Assembly (NCBI RefSeq): GCF_013391635.1
Contig: NZ_JACAWU010000002.1
Location: 1,178,001 to 1,242,000, forward strand
Source: Natronomonas gomsonensis
GTDB lineage: Archaea > Halobacteriota > Halobacteria > Halobacteriales > Haloarculaceae
DNA length: 64,000 bases
Direction of reading: 5' to 3'
The notes under the pieces are model-generated. The model worked only from the letters and a program-made list of their open reading frames with translations, had not been told where the DNA came from and searched no databases. The position numbers were made by a program, and so were the translations under genes. Positions 46,121-54,458 of this stretch are shown piece by piece. The first letter of the stretch is position 1, and each line of letters starts with the position of its first letter.

Positions 46121-46473
46121 GATTCAAACCGCTTGACGAATCCTTCGAGGTTCTTGGATAAATGGTCTTCGGCGCGATCAAGGGCAAGGTCGGCCGGCAT
46201 TGGCGGCGCAACGTACTCGGATCGGGCTTTTTCGCCGTTGCGATAGATGTCGATGTGGAGGCCTTCCTCAGTGACATCATGTCCGAAGTCGCTGACTGGG
46301 TCGTGGTCGTAGCGGACGACCTCACGCCAGCTGCTCTCGAGTCTGTACTCCAACTGAACGACGAATCGGATGACCTTCCCGCGGCTGTGGCTGAAGCCGA
46401 TTCGAATCCGGAGCGAATCCGAGAGTGGCTTCGTGTATTCTCGGTCGTAGTCCCGCGGCGACTCAGCGCCCAT
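46096..46473 (-). CDS. Uncharacterised 125-residue protein paired with a small acidic protein
   Basis: A compact alpha/beta protein: RIRIGFSHSRGKVIRFVVQLEYRLESSWREVVRYDHD, then GLHIDIYRNGEKARSEYVAPPMPADLALDRAEDHLSKNLEGFVKRFESWH. The strand pattern with V-V-R-Y-D and H-I-D resembles small toxin-like proteins that precede a coupled acidic partner, but no family motif is certain. It is transcribed with the 54-residue gene. I call it only a candidate two-gene module. Confidence 0.55.
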   Translation of the reverse strand: MGAESPRDYDREYTKPLSDSLRIRIGFSHSRGKVIRFVVQLEYRLESSWREVVRYDHDPVSDFGHDVTEEGLHIDIYRNGEKARSEYVAPPMPADLALDRAEDHLSKNLEGFVKRFESWHGINSR

Positions 46474-46584
46474 ATCGAACCCATTGAGGGCATTCGTTAA
46501 AAGCGGTCCAACACACTACTGCCACCTCTGGATTTGGTGTTTCAATCCGTCTCAGGGTCTCATACACAGCCCATTTCACGCATT

Positions 46585-46680
46585 ATTGCTCGCGGTCCTT
46601 GCGCGGATCGACTACGTGTTCTATCATGCATCGTAGTCGAAGGATCCCGAATCGTGACGCCCAGCAGCGGCCGTACTATG
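46585..46680 (-). pseudogene. Decayed C-terminal copy of the winged-helix antitoxin
   Basis: Minus strand reads HSTAAAGRHDSGSFDYDA followed by several stops; it aligns with EHAAAAAGRHESETFDYDAWMEHAVDP of the antitoxin at 45320. It is joined to the same ttctccacgactg(a/g)ccagtgg spacer found after the intact antitoxin. The toxin is absent here. It is the reciprocal relic of the ArdC relic at 45745. Confidence 0.75.
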
Positions 46681-46714
46681 TTTTCTCCACGACTGACCAG
46701 TGGTTCGAGTGGCG

Positions 46715-47641
46715 CTAGTCCTCCAGCACGTCAATAAGCCGTTCTGCCGTTCGGCTGATTCGTCCGAGCCGTTCCCGGACGACCGATGGATCGTCCGACT
46801 CCCACGCGGCCAGATAGAACGCGGACCCGCTCGTGTCCAGCCCGAGGTAGCGACCGACGACGTAGGCGACGCTCTCGGCTTCGACTTCTCGCTTCGCCCG
46901 TTCCGTCTCGTCGTCGACATCGCTGTGCAACAGGGCATGGGCATATTCGTGGATGAGCGTCCGAGCGAGGTCGGCCTCGTTCGGCCGATCACGCACCTTC
47001 ACCTGTGCGGTCTCGTCAGGATGCTCTGGATACGTACAGACGCCGTTAGCATCTGGGTGCGGCCACGCCGAGGCAGCAACCACGTTAACCGTTACGTCCA
47101 GCGCCGCAGCGGCGTCGGTGAGTTGCCCGACGAGCGTTCCGGCCTCGCCCGTCGCAGCTGTCTCCAGCTCGGGCAGGGGCTCACCCGCTGTCTGTGAGAC
47201 ATCGAAGACGGGCGCTGGATTGAAGCCGACGAGCCCGCGCGACCACTCCTCCGGGTCGGTCTCGTCGTACTCACAGTCGATCTGTTCGTGGTAGGATGGC
47301 GAATTCTCGCATTCGGGACACCGCTGAGCAATGATCGGCGCCCAGATCCAGATGGCTGACTCGCCTTCTGTGACGTGCCGATCGAACTCCTCCTGCCACG
47401 TCCGATAGCCCGCGACGCGTGTCGCCTCCGGACATTGCTGTTTGATGAGTAGCGTGTTTCGATACGAATAGTCGTGGAATTGGCTCTGGGCATCCAGCCA
47501 CGCTTGGAACGCTTCGCTCGCCTGTGCGTCGTCGACTGCCGCGACGAGGTCCTCGACCCACTGTTCGATCGTACTGTGCATCTCCTCGGATCGTGTATCG
47601 GACTCGGTGAACGAGACCGACGGATCACTGGACGTAGCCAT
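46715..47641 (-). CDS. ardC: ArdC-like antirestriction protein with zincin domain
   Basis: About 308 residues from the ATG at 47641 (the longer frame runs through the leader hairpin). The N-terminal ArdC domain is visible as FQAWLDAQSQFHDYSYRNTLLIKQQCPEATRVAGYRTWQEEFDRHVTEGESAIWIWAPI. It has an inserted Cys pair (RCPEC). The C-terminal metalloprotease-like domain has HEYAH at about 231-235 and the third ligand in VEAESVAYVVGRYLG. ArdC proteins bind DNA and protect incoming plasmids from restriction. It fits a mobilisable element. A GACGGG-loop hairpin precedes it. Confidence 0.85.
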   Translation of the reverse strand: MATSSDPSVSFTESDTRSEEMHSTIEQWVEDLVAAVDDAQASEAFQAWLDAQSQFHDYSYRNTLLIKQQCPEATRVAGYRTWQEEFDRHVTEGESAIWIWAPIIAQRCPECENSPSYHEQIDCEYDETDPEEWSRGLVGFNPAPVFDVSQTAGEPLPELETAATGEAGTLVGQLTDAAAALDVTVNVVAASAWPHPDANGVCTYPEHPDETAQVKVRDRPNEADLARTLIHEYAHALLHSDVDDETERAKREVEAESVAYVVGRYLGLDTSGSAFYLAAWESDDPSVVRERLGRISRTAERLIDVLED

Positions 47642-47679
47642 CAGAATCACCGAAACAACGGCACGCGGACCGACTCGAA

Positions 47680-47710
47680 TCGCCCCGCACCCGTCGGGGC
47701 GAAACAAACT
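47680..47710 (-). promoter_or_regulatory. GACGGG-loop leader hairpin before ardC
   Basis: Minus strand: agtttgttt, stem cgccccg, loop acgggtg, stem cggggcg, 39 nt before the ATG. The copy at 45872-45901 differs by one or two bases. Confidence 0.7.
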
Positions 47711-47762
47711 TCACCGTTTCAAGCGGTCCCAACGTGACAGCCAACGACTTCTGATATAAAAC

Positions 47763-49292
47763 GCAAGGAGAATACCCGCGCCTTCAGGCGCGGGATGAAT
47801 CCGACACCCCCTCCACAATCCACCGCCGATGGCAGGCTCGGATATTCCACCATTCCCATTCCGAATCTTTACAAGAGATACGATTATAATCGATTATACA
47901 GGCGTTCAGAATGCTGGAAGTCCATCGCACCCACCGAGCAAAAATCCTCAACCACAGCCAGGTGGCTGAGATGCTTGACCTGCATGGATGGGATGCCAGC
48001 AAACTCTGGAACGTCGCCAACTACCACTCCCGCAAAGTCTGGGAGAACACGGGCGAGATTCCTGACCACGGCGACCTCAAAGACGAGTTGAAGACTCATC
48101 CAAAGTACAAGGGGCTGCATAGTCAGTCCAGTCAGCGCGTTCTGGAGGAACTCGCTGAAGCCTTCAACTCGTGGTACGGCAAGAGGAAGTCTGACGACCG
48201 AGCGAATCCGCCCGGCTACCGCAAGAAAAACTACTACGACCAACAGGGCCGCCGTGTCCACGAAGAACACCCTCGGTCAACGGTGACGTGGAAGCAAAAC
48301 GGCATCAAACACGACTCGAAAAACAATCGTGTTCGTCTGTCCAAAGGCGCGAATCACAAGGAACACCCCAAGGCGTGGGAATACATCCTTGTTGAATACG
48401 AGACACGACCCGGTGTCACCGTCGAAAACCTACAACAAGTCCGTGCAGTCTACGACAAGGCGAAAGGACGCTGGGAACTCCATCTCGTCTGCAAAGACGA
48501 AATCGAGACGCCCAACGCACCCGGCAACGAAACAGCGGGTGTTGACCTCGGCATCTGTAACTTTGCGGCGGTCGCGTACAGCACCGAGGAGGCTGAGTTG
48601 TACCCCGGCAATCGCCTGAAACAGGACGGGTACTACTTCCCGAAGGAAGTCGCCAAGTGCGACGATTCGGGGGGCGAACGAGCCACTCGTCTCCACGCGA
48701 AATGGTCGGAGCGCCGCACCCACTTCTTCCACAGCCTCGCCAAACACATCGTTGAACGGTGTGTCGAGCAAGAGGTTGGACAAATCAACGTTGGGAAGCT
48801 CGCTAGCGTTCGAGAGGACGACAACGGCGAGTCGAAGAACTGGGGGAAGCATGGGAACCTTGACTTGCACGGGTGGGCGTTCGACAGGTTCTCGAACATC
48901 CTCGAATACAAAGCGAAAGTCGAGGGCATCGAAGTCGTAGAGGTGTCCGAGCGTGACACGAGCAAGACGTGTTGCGTCTGCGGTAGAGAAGACGAGACTC
49001 AGCGTGTCGAACGCGGATTGTACGTGTGTGAGCCGTGTGATGCGGCCTATAATGCGGACGTGAATGGGGCGGAGAACATCCGTCTCGACATCAATCAAAG
49101 TAACTCCGAGTCTCCACCCAGCTTGGGTGGCGATAGGAGTACCGGCTGGTTGGCACAGCCCGGAGTCTACCTTCATGACCTCTCCCGAGGATTCCAACCT
49201 CGGACAGAGGTGGTAGACTGCAAACCCTAATATCCCAATCCAGCGGCGCGGTACCGTGGGATTCCCGCGTCTTCAGGCGCGGGAGGATGTCA
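47763..49292 (+). mobile_element. IS1341-type tnpB-only element (copy 3)
   Basis: Left end gcaaggagaata, perfect hairpin cccgcgccttcaggcgcggg (47775-47794), gaatccgaca. Right end hairpin cccgcgtcttcaggcgcggg (49264-49283), then aggatgtcaa. The hairpin arms of left and right are the same sequence within this element but differ from the other copies, showing that ends co-evolve within an element. No tnpA. Confidence 0.88.
47911..49230 (+). CDS. tnpB: TnpB-family protein (IS1341-type, copy 3)
   Basis: 439 residues. RuvC-I AGVDLGICNFAAV (Asp), zinc site CCVCG...CEPCD, last Asp in NADVNGAENI. At RuvC-II it reads QINVGKLASVRED: Gly at the canonical Glu position and a conserved RED a few residues later, as in copy 2. 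It has a small insert (KNYYDQQGRRVHEEH) before the STVTWK motif relative to copy 2. Confidence 0.92.
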   Translation: MLEVHRTHRAKILNHSQVAEMLDLHGWDASKLWNVANYHSRKVWENTGEIPDHGDLKDELKTHPKYKGLHSQSSQRVLEELAEAFNSWYGKRKSDDRANPPGYRKKNYYDQQGRRVHEEHPRSTVTWKQNGIKHDSKNNRVRLSKGANHKEHPKAWEYILVEYETRPGVTVENLQQVRAVYDKAKGRWELHLVCKDEIETPNAPGNETAGVDLGICNFAAVAYSTEEAELYPGNRLKQDGYYFPKEVAKCDDSGGERATRLHAKWSERRTHFFHSLAKHIVERCVEQEVGQINVGKLASVREDDNGESKNWGKHGNLDLHGWAFDRFSNILEYKAKVEGIEVVEVSERDTSKTCCVCGREDETQRVERGLYVCEPCDAAYNADVNGAENIRLDINQSNSESPPSLGGDRSTGWLAQPGVYLHDLSRGFQPRTEVVDCKP

Positions 49293-49408
49293 ACGGCGAA
49301 CACGAAGCTTGTTCGCCCCAATAGCCGAATACATCTCTGACCACAACACTCATCATAGTTCGGTGGAAAAACCGAACCAACGCCGAGTTCGGTAATGGAG
49401 GCGAACAA

Positions 49409-50071
49409 ATGCCCAAGAAGCAAGCCGACGCCATGTTCGTAGCCGTCATCGGGGACATCCGTGGGTCTCGGGAGCTCGCAGATCGGAGCGAAGCACAGCA
49501 GGAGTTCAAGCAGGTGGTCAACTCGCTGAACGACGAGTTCCCGGACAGATCCATCGCCTCCCAGTTCACCGTCACGACGGGCGACGAGTTCCAGGCGCTC
49601 CTGAGAGAGGCGACCGATGCCGTCGAAGCGGTGGTCTCGGTAAGCGACCAGTTCCACCCGGCTCGACTCCGGTTCGGCATCGGGGTCGGGGCGCTGGACA
49701 CGCAGCTGAACCCGACCCAGGCGATCGGGATGGATGGCCCGTGTTTCCACCGGGCACGAGAGGCGATCGAAGCGGCCGAAGACGCGGGGGCGTGGGTCCG
49801 AGTCGATGGCTGGTCGAGCGAGCTAGTGGCCCACGTCAACGCGATGTTCGACCTGGTACAGTGTGTCCGTGAAGATTGGACGGATCGGCAGGCGCAGTTC
49901 GCGCGAGCCCTCAAAGCGGAGGGCACCCAGAAACGCGTCGTTGAGCGCTTCGATGTCTCGAAATCCACGGTGAGTGAATCACTGAGTTCAGGGCACGTCC
50001 AGGAGGTTCGCGAGGCCGAGGCGTCCCTCGGAAACCAGTTACAAGCGGCGCTCGAGGAGGAACGAGCATGA
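49409..50071 (+). CDS. SatD-family protein
   Basis: 220 residues. The start MFVAVIGDIRGSRELADRSEAQQEFKQVV matches the SatD opening (A-x-I-G-D-I-x-x-S-R), followed by FTVTTGDEFQALL and LRFGIGVG. The C-terminal 60 residues hold a helix-turn-helix (TQKRVVERFDVSKSTVSESLSSG). A clear RBS (ggagg) lies 6 nt before the ATG, an exception to the leaderless pattern. The stop overlaps the DUF3307 gene (ATGA). SatD proteins are found with DUF3307 membrane proteins in bacteria too; the role is unknown. Confidence 0.82.
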   Translation: MPKKQADAMFVAVIGDIRGSRELADRSEAQQEFKQVVNSLNDEFPDRSIASQFTVTTGDEFQALLREATDAVEAVVSVSDQFHPARLRFGIGVGALDTQLNPTQAIGMDGPCFHRAREAIEAAEDAGAWVRVDGWSSELVAHVNAMFDLVQCVREDWTDRQAQFARALKAEGTQKRVVERFDVSKSTVSESLSSGHVQEVREAEASLGNQLQAALEEERA

Positions 50072-50826
50072 GCGGGTGGCTGACCGGGCTTGGCCCGGCG
50101 GGGACCGCGCTTGCACTGCTCGTGCTGGGCCACGTCCTCGGTGACTTCGTGTTCCAGACCGACGCCCTGGCGATGGCCAAACACCGCCTCCGGCCGTTAC
50201 TCACCCACTGGGGCATCGTCTGGCTCGTCCACGTGGCCGTATTCGCACCGCTGTTGACCGTCCAGTCAGTGGTGGTCGTCGCGGTGATCGGGTTGCTCCA
50301 TCTCCCCATCGACGCCATCTCGGCGCAGCTCCGCGAGCGCAAAGGCGGGTCGGCACTGCTGTTTCTCGGTGACCAACTGGCCCATCTTCTGGTCATCCTC
50401 GCTGGGTGGGCGTTGCTTGCCCCCGGTGTCTGGCGCCTCACACCGCTGCTGACCGGGGTTCGCGGCGTGACCCAGCTACCCTGGGCGGCGGTGACCACGG
50501 GAGCGGTCTACCTCGCGGTGTTCGTATTCGCCCACGAGGGCGGGAACGCCATCGTCCGTGGCGTGCTCCCGGACGAGGATCCGATCCCCGACTCGGAGGA
50601 CGAACTGGAGGCGGGGTCGCTCATTGGGAGCCTCGAACGGTGGATCATCCTCTTCCTCGGCGTGGCCGGGCTGTGGGGCGCGGTCGGGCTCGTCGTGGCC
50701 GCGAAGTCGATCGCCCGCTTCGAAGAGCTGAAGAAACAGCCCTTTGCCGAGTACTTCCTCGTCGGCACGCTCACCAGTGTGCTCGTCGCCATCGCGCTCG
50801 TCGGGCTGGTGTCGGTCCTCGTTTGA
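50068..50826 (+). CDS. DUF3307 membrane protein
   Basis: 252 residues with five or six hydrophobic helices. The family motif LLVLGHVLGDFVFQTDALAMAKH is in helix 1, followed by LTHWGIVWLVHV and a D-Q-x-x-H-L segment (GDQLAHLLVILAGW). The two conserved acid/His pairs face the membrane in known members. It is coupled to the SatD gene by ATGA. It is probably a sensor or small-molecule module; no transport activity can be claimed. Confidence 0.85.
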   Translation: MSGWLTGLGPAGTALALLVLGHVLGDFVFQTDALAMAKHRLRPLLTHWGIVWLVHVAVFAPLLTVQSVVVVAVIGLLHLPIDAISAQLRERKGGSALLFLGDQLAHLLVILAGWALLAPGVWRLTPLLTGVRGVTQLPWAAVTTGAVYLAVFVFAHEGGNAIVRGVLPDEDPIPDSEDELEAGSLIGSLERWIILFLGVAGLWGAVGLVVAAKSIARFEELKKQPFAEYFLVGTLTSVLVAIALVGLVSVLV

Positions 50827-51020
50827 CGGGACGATTAATTGCAGGGTCGGGGGCGAAGCCGCTCGCGTTCAGCGGATCGACGTGGGCGAGCGAACAAAGC
50901 GATATTGCCCCTCACAGCGAGTTTGACTTGCTATTCAGCCGTTCGATGGCCCACAGCAGATAGCAACCTCACGGTGCTACGCCCGCTGTTGCGACCGTCG
51001 CTTGGACGTCGTCGCTACCG

Positions 51021-51142
51021 AGGTTGTGGCTGCGCGCGCAGCGACTGCGAGACGCGACCTCAGGGAGCGTCTCGTACTGTGCGATCGGTGAGCGAAGCGA
51101 GCCGTGAGCACGAGCGAGCACGGAGCGGTGGGTGGGGCGGTG
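51021..51142 (+). repeat. Left conserved segment of cassette B
   Basis: Nearly identical to 38312-38433, including the hairpin gagacgcgacctcagggagcgtctc and cacggagcggtgggtgggg. As in cassette A it stands just beyond the 3' end of a minus-strand gene. The preceding 50827-51020 stretch shows nothing I recognise. Confidence 0.85.
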
Positions 51143-51183
51143 GGCGTGGCGTGGTGGCCACAAAAAACGAAGGAGAGGACCCC

Positions 51184-52248
51184 TCAGTCGGCCTGCACCA
51201 GCCCCGGTAGCGCGTCGTTCGACAGCGACTGCAACCGTGCCTGCCCGATGTCGTGGACTTCTCGCGAGTAGCTTCGAATCTGGCTCTTCGACGTGGGGAC
51301 GACCGTCGACGCCGCCGCGACCACCTCGGCTTGCGTCAGATGTTTCTCGCTCGTCAGCCGATCGGCTGCGTACACCGCCGCCCCGGCCATCGCCATCCGA
51401 TGCGTGCCCGACCCAATGGCCTCCCTATCGGCCACTTCCAGCAGCCGCTCGCCGACGCGTACCAACTCGATCGCCGCCTCGACGTCGAGGACATCATCCA
51501 GCGCTGCGACGACCCGATCGACCGCCCGATCACGCACTGGTGGCGCTTCGACCTCGGTTTCGAGCCGGATCTTCCGCGCGCCGGCACACACTCGATCCAG
51601 CGACGCTTTCGCGTACTGGGCGACGTCCACCGGGTCGCGCTCAATGCCTGCGTTTCGGGTCGCTAACAGCATCGCCCCGGCCGCCAGCCCCTCCCAGGGC
51701 ATCCGACCACCGGGAAGCCGCTCACGCTTGGCCGCTTTCAGGTATCGGCTCGCATCCGTCTGGACGTGTTCGGGAATACTGAGGTTCGCCCCGAGCATCC
51801 CGATATCACGCATCCCTTCGTTGAGTCGCTGGTTCCGCCGATTGTGCATCGTGAACCGCTTGTGCCGCCGCCGCAGTCGCTCCATCCGGTCTTTCCGCTC
51901 GGAACTCAGCTGATTGCCCTTCCCATCGGTGTTAAGGAAGAACGTCGTCACGAGACCCTTATCCACTCGGAGTTGGTTCGTCGGTTCACACGACCACTCA
52001 CCGCTTCGATCGTCCGTCGTCGGTGCATGGTCCTTCAGCGTCGGCGTCCGATCCAGCGTCTCGACGGCGATGACGAGTCCACACTCGTCACACACCGACT
52101 CGTGGCCCCGCTGATGTACCCGGCCTTCACACTCCGGACACCGCGACTGCCACGACGCACCTCGCACGTCGACGACGCGCTCCGCGTCCGCTTCGTTCGT
52201 TTCCGATTCGACCGAATCTTCAAGTTTGATTACCTTCTTAGAATTCAT
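51184..52248 (-). CDS. Divergent transcription factor B (TFB-like)
   Basis: About 354 residues from the ATG at 52248. It has a zinc ribbon CPECEGRVHQRGHESVCDECG (about residues 36-56) and two cyclin-like repeats (MPWEGLAAGAMLLATRNAGIERDPVDVAQYAKASL; HRMAMAGAAVYAADRLTSEKHLTQAEVVAAASTVV). It is longer and more diverged than the TFB at 21489 and has a charged N-terminal extension. It may direct polymerase to element-specific promoters or act as an anti-TFB. It lies in the same conserved envelope as the RPA-like gene. Confidence 0.82.
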   Translation of the reverse strand: MNSKKVIKLEDSVESETNEADAERVVDVRGASWQSRCPECEGRVHQRGHESVCDECGLVIAVETLDRTPTLKDHAPTTDDRSGEWSCEPTNQLRVDKGLVTTFFLNTDGKGNQLSSERKDRMERLRRRHKRFTMHNRRNQRLNEGMRDIGMLGANLSIPEHVQTDASRYLKAAKRERLPGGRMPWEGLAAGAMLLATRNAGIERDPVDVAQYAKASLDRVCAGARKIRLETEVEAPPVRDRAVDRVVAALDDVLDVEAAIELVRVGERLLEVADREAIGSGTHRMAMAGAAVYAADRLTSEKHLTQAEVVAAASTVVPTSKSQIRSYSREVHDIGQARLQSLSNDALPGLVQAD

Positions 52249-52261
52249 TGGGTATTCTACC

Positions 52262-52650
52262 CCGAAGGCGCTCACCGAGCGCCCGACACCCCGTGTCCTA
52301 TCACGGGTTTTTCCACAGCGACCGACCAGTCACGACTGCCTTGTGCGCTCTCGCTCGCGCCTTCGCGAGCGCCCCCTGGGCGCGAGCGAGAGCGCGCCAC
52401 AGACGGGGAAGAAACAAGCCGCGCGCGAGCGACCTGAGCGGTGCGCTCGTCCAGCGGAGTAAGCGTCGTGGGGTGAGCACCCACTGGCGCGCAACCCCCG
52501 GCGCTTACCCGCTGGCGTCGAGACCAGATTCACTTTAGCCCGGAACGGGCGCTCGTGGTGCGGAGAGCGCCCGCACGCCCGGAATGGTCGGTCGCGAGAG
52601 CGCACCGCCAGCAGCGCCGAGCGCGGCGAACCGACCGCTTCGCACCAAAA
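52262..52650 (-). repeat. Conserved GC-rich region of cassette B (5' of the TFB-like gene)
   Basis: About 390 bp matching 39301-39697. It includes the perfect long hairpin gcgctctcgctcgcgcc...gggcgcgagcgagagcgc and the blocks ccagcggagtaagcgt, gggtgagcacccactgg, cgcttacccgctggcg and gcccggaatggtcggtcgcgag. The differences are scattered and do not preserve any reading frame. Confidence 0.8.
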
Positions 52651-52710
52651 ACCGTCTATCCCGGACCAATTGGCTGACAACCGAGAGTGAGTGGCCAATC
52701 TATCGACGGA

Positions 52711-52741
52711 TTAACCAACGTCTGAAGGACGTGTTGGTTAA
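52711..52741. repeat. Terminal inverted repeat of cassette B
   Basis: ttaaccaac (52711-52719), 13-bp spacer, gttggttaa (52733-52741). Its right arm provides the stop codon of the truncated antitoxin frame that follows on the minus strand. Confidence 0.85.
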
Positions 52742-52875
52742 GCCGATTGCTCGGCACGCATGAGTTGCTCGATCCCTTCATCGGCAAAGCCAGCCAGCGC
52801 TTCGACGTCGGCTTCAGTGCGGTCGACAGCAAGCCGGGCGAGGAGCTCGTCAAACGCCTCTCCGGGCCGCTTTAC
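52738..52875 (-). pseudogene. Antitoxin fragment ending in the cassette B repeat
   Basis: Minus strand frame VKRPGEAFDELLARLAVDRTEADVEALAGFADEGIEQLMRAEQSA then TAA. The KRPGE-(S/A)-F-D-x-L-L block is typical of small haloarchaeal VapB-type antitoxins. There is no start codon: the frame is closed by a TAG at 52876-52878. The C-terminal stop is made of bases of the inverted repeat. Confidence 0.6.
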
Positions 52876-52938
52876 CTAAGTGAAATTCAGGTTTGAGCGG
52901 AACGGAGGCGAACGAACTCTCTCCGACCCGAAGCTTAT

Positions 52939-52957
52939 TGTCTCGTAAGACGAGACA
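52939..52957. promoter_or_regulatory. Operator-like inverted repeat before the HTH-nucleotidyltransferase gene
   Basis: tgtctcgt-aag-acgagaca, perfect 8-bp arms, between a TATA-like gcttatt (52933-52939) and the ATG at 52966. It is a likely autoregulatory site for the winged helix of the encoded protein. Confidence 0.65.
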
Positions 52958-52965
52958 CGTAACGT

Positions 52966-53646
52966 ATGACGGGACAAAACGATGCAGTCGGCCAGACGGA
53001 ACAGGCGACCGTCGGTCTCCCCATACCGACGCCGGAGCCGGATTTATTCCGCCATGCGGCGACCGACGACCTCCTCCGACTGTTACTCGAGAATCCCTAT
53101 GAGCAATTCACCATCCGAGAGTTGGCTCGCCTCACCGACAACGCAGCCCAGTCGGTAAAACGCGCCGTCGATGTCCTCGAGCCTAACGATCTCGTCGTGA
53201 CCGAAACAGAGGGTAACCGCCGTCTCGTTGGCATCAATCGGGCCCGCGTTTCGAAGCCGGATGATCCAGTTCTGCGGATTCCACAGGCGGGATTTCACCC
53301 GCCCGTCCGGGCTGCTCTCGACCGGCTCCAAGCAGAACTCGACGATGTCAAGGGCGTTCTCGTCTTCGGCAGCGTCGCTCGGGGGCAGGCCGACCGACAG
53401 AGCGATATCGATCTGTGGGTGCTGGCTGGCGACCGCGGCCAGCAGCACCGGGCCAACGAACTCGCGACGGAACTCGGGCAGGAACGATTCGACGGTGACC
53501 GCTACGAGTTCCAGATTCTCGTCGAGACACCGGACTCGGCCAGCGGGCACGGCAACCGCCTCGAAGACGTGTTCACCGACGCAATCACACTCGTTGATAG
53601 TGAGACGCTCCGGGAACTCAAGCGCGAGGTGCTGAGCGATGCCTAA
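52966..53646 (+). CDS. Winged-helix/MNT-type nucleotidyltransferase fusion
   Basis: 226 residues. The N-terminal part is a winged helix (LLLENPYEQFTIRELARLTDNAAQSVKRAVDVLEPNDLVVTETEGNRR). From about 120 a minimal nucleotidyltransferase domain follows, GVLVFGSVARGQADRQSDIDLWVL (G-S-x10-D-x-D). Such proteins pair with HEPN-domain partners, and the next frame (overlap ATG in GATGCC) is a broken HEPN gene. MNT proteins can act as antitoxins that AMPylate HEPN toxins. Here the regulator and MNT functions are joined in one chain. Confidence 0.85.
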   Translation: MTGQNDAVGQTEQATVGLPIPTPEPDLFRHAATDDLLRLLLENPYEQFTIRELARLTDNAAQSVKRAVDVLEPNDLVVTETEGNRRLVGINRARVSKPDDPVLRIPQAGFHPPVRAALDRLQAELDDVKGVLVFGSVARGQADRQSDIDLWVLAGDRGQQHRANELATELGQERFDGDRYEFQILVETPDSASGHGNRLEDVFTDAITLVDSETLRELKREVLSDA

Positions 53647-53895
53647 CGAACCGGACGCCCTTCTGGAGGCACTAACTCATACTGAAGACGCGTTCAGCGG
53701 CCAACTGGGACGGCCATAGTACGAAGCGGGCCTCGACTCGAACGACAACGACGCCGAAGTGATTCAGCTTCGCAGGGGCGTACCGGATACCGTGGCGAGG
53801 GTGGCGAGCCGATGGTGGAAGACCTGCGTGCACTCGGGATTTCCCCCGAGGAAACCGAGTCCGGCTCGCTCGCAGATTCTGAGACCTTCGAGTGA
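53639..53895 (+). pseudogene. Broken HEPN-domain gene
   Basis: Starts PNEPDALLEALTHTEDAFSGQLGRP and then hits a TAG at 53718. A later frame ends VEDLRALGISPEETESGSLADSETFE and a stop, typical of the acidic C-terminus of HEPN partners. The central part with the R-x4-6-H site cannot be read in one frame. At least one stop and one frameshift are needed to explain it. Confidence 0.65.
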
Positions 53896-53985
53896 CCACC
53901 GGACAGGATTCGATAGATGACCCGCGGCACGTTTTCCGGTCGGGATGTCGTGAAGGTCATGGCAGAAGGGGAGTCCACTGACAAG

Positions 53986-54005
53986 CCCACGACTTCAGTC
54001 GTGGG
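53986..54005. repeat. Solo hairpin end of a tnpB-type element
   Basis: cccacgacttcagtcgtggg, perfect 9-bp arms, matches in style the cccacggctgaagccgtggg ends of the element at 26720-28358. No tnpB is adjacent, so this is a relic or a minimal non-coding element in the HEPN to UPF0175 gap. Confidence 0.6.
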
Positions 54006-54012
54006 TCGCTAA

Positions 54013-54435
54013 CTACTGGGCATATTCGAAGTCTTCAGCAAGTTCAGCTTCGGTGTAGTGTCGAGGGATTTCTCGTTCACCGAGGAGCGTATGGAACTCG
54101 CGTTTAGACAGCTCGGCTAACGCACGGGCTTTGCTAAACGAAAGAACATCGCGTGCATAGAGTGACACTGCTAACTCCTGCTTCATCGCCTTCGATCGCT
54201 CCCCTTCTGGAATTCGCAATGCTTCATACACCTCATCGTCAATTTCGAAGGTGGCGATAGATACATATTGGATTACACGATTCTTGAGTGTTTGGCCCTC
54301 AGTGCTGGCGCGACCGCGCACTTGAGATCGAGAAAGTGGGATCGCAAACAGTACCCGATCCGACGACCCAGTCACATCTGACTGCTGCCCAACAGGCCGA
54401 CCGGCTGACGAGCGAGAACGTTCCTTCATTTCCAT
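54013..54435 (-). CDS. UPF0175 antitoxin, start uncertain
   Basis: The family core is clear: FEIDDEVYEALRIPEGERSKAMKQELAVSLYARDVLSFSKARALAELSKREFHTLLGEREIPRHYTEAELAEDFEYAQ. UPF0175 proteins are antitoxins of PIN-like (DUF3368) toxins. No such toxin lies downstream. The frame is open far upstream into cassette C, and the nearest ATG before the core gives an unlikely 50-residue Arg/Ser-rich prefix, so the native start may be lost. Probably an orphan. Confidence 0.65.
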   Translation of the reverse strand: MEMKERSRSSAGRPVGQQSDVTGSSDRVLFAIPLSRSQVRGRASTEGQTLKNRVIQYVSIATFEIDDEVYEALRIPEGERSKAMKQELAVSLYARDVLSFSKARALAELSKREFHTLLGEREIPRHYTEAELAEDFEYAQ

Positions 54436-54458
54436 CCTCCAGTTCTCTCCGTAGCTCG

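Noticed and set aside
46624-46992. 122-codon minus-strand frame
   Set aside because: It is out of frame with ArdC for most of its length; only its last 19 codons are meaningful, as the antitoxin-tail relic.
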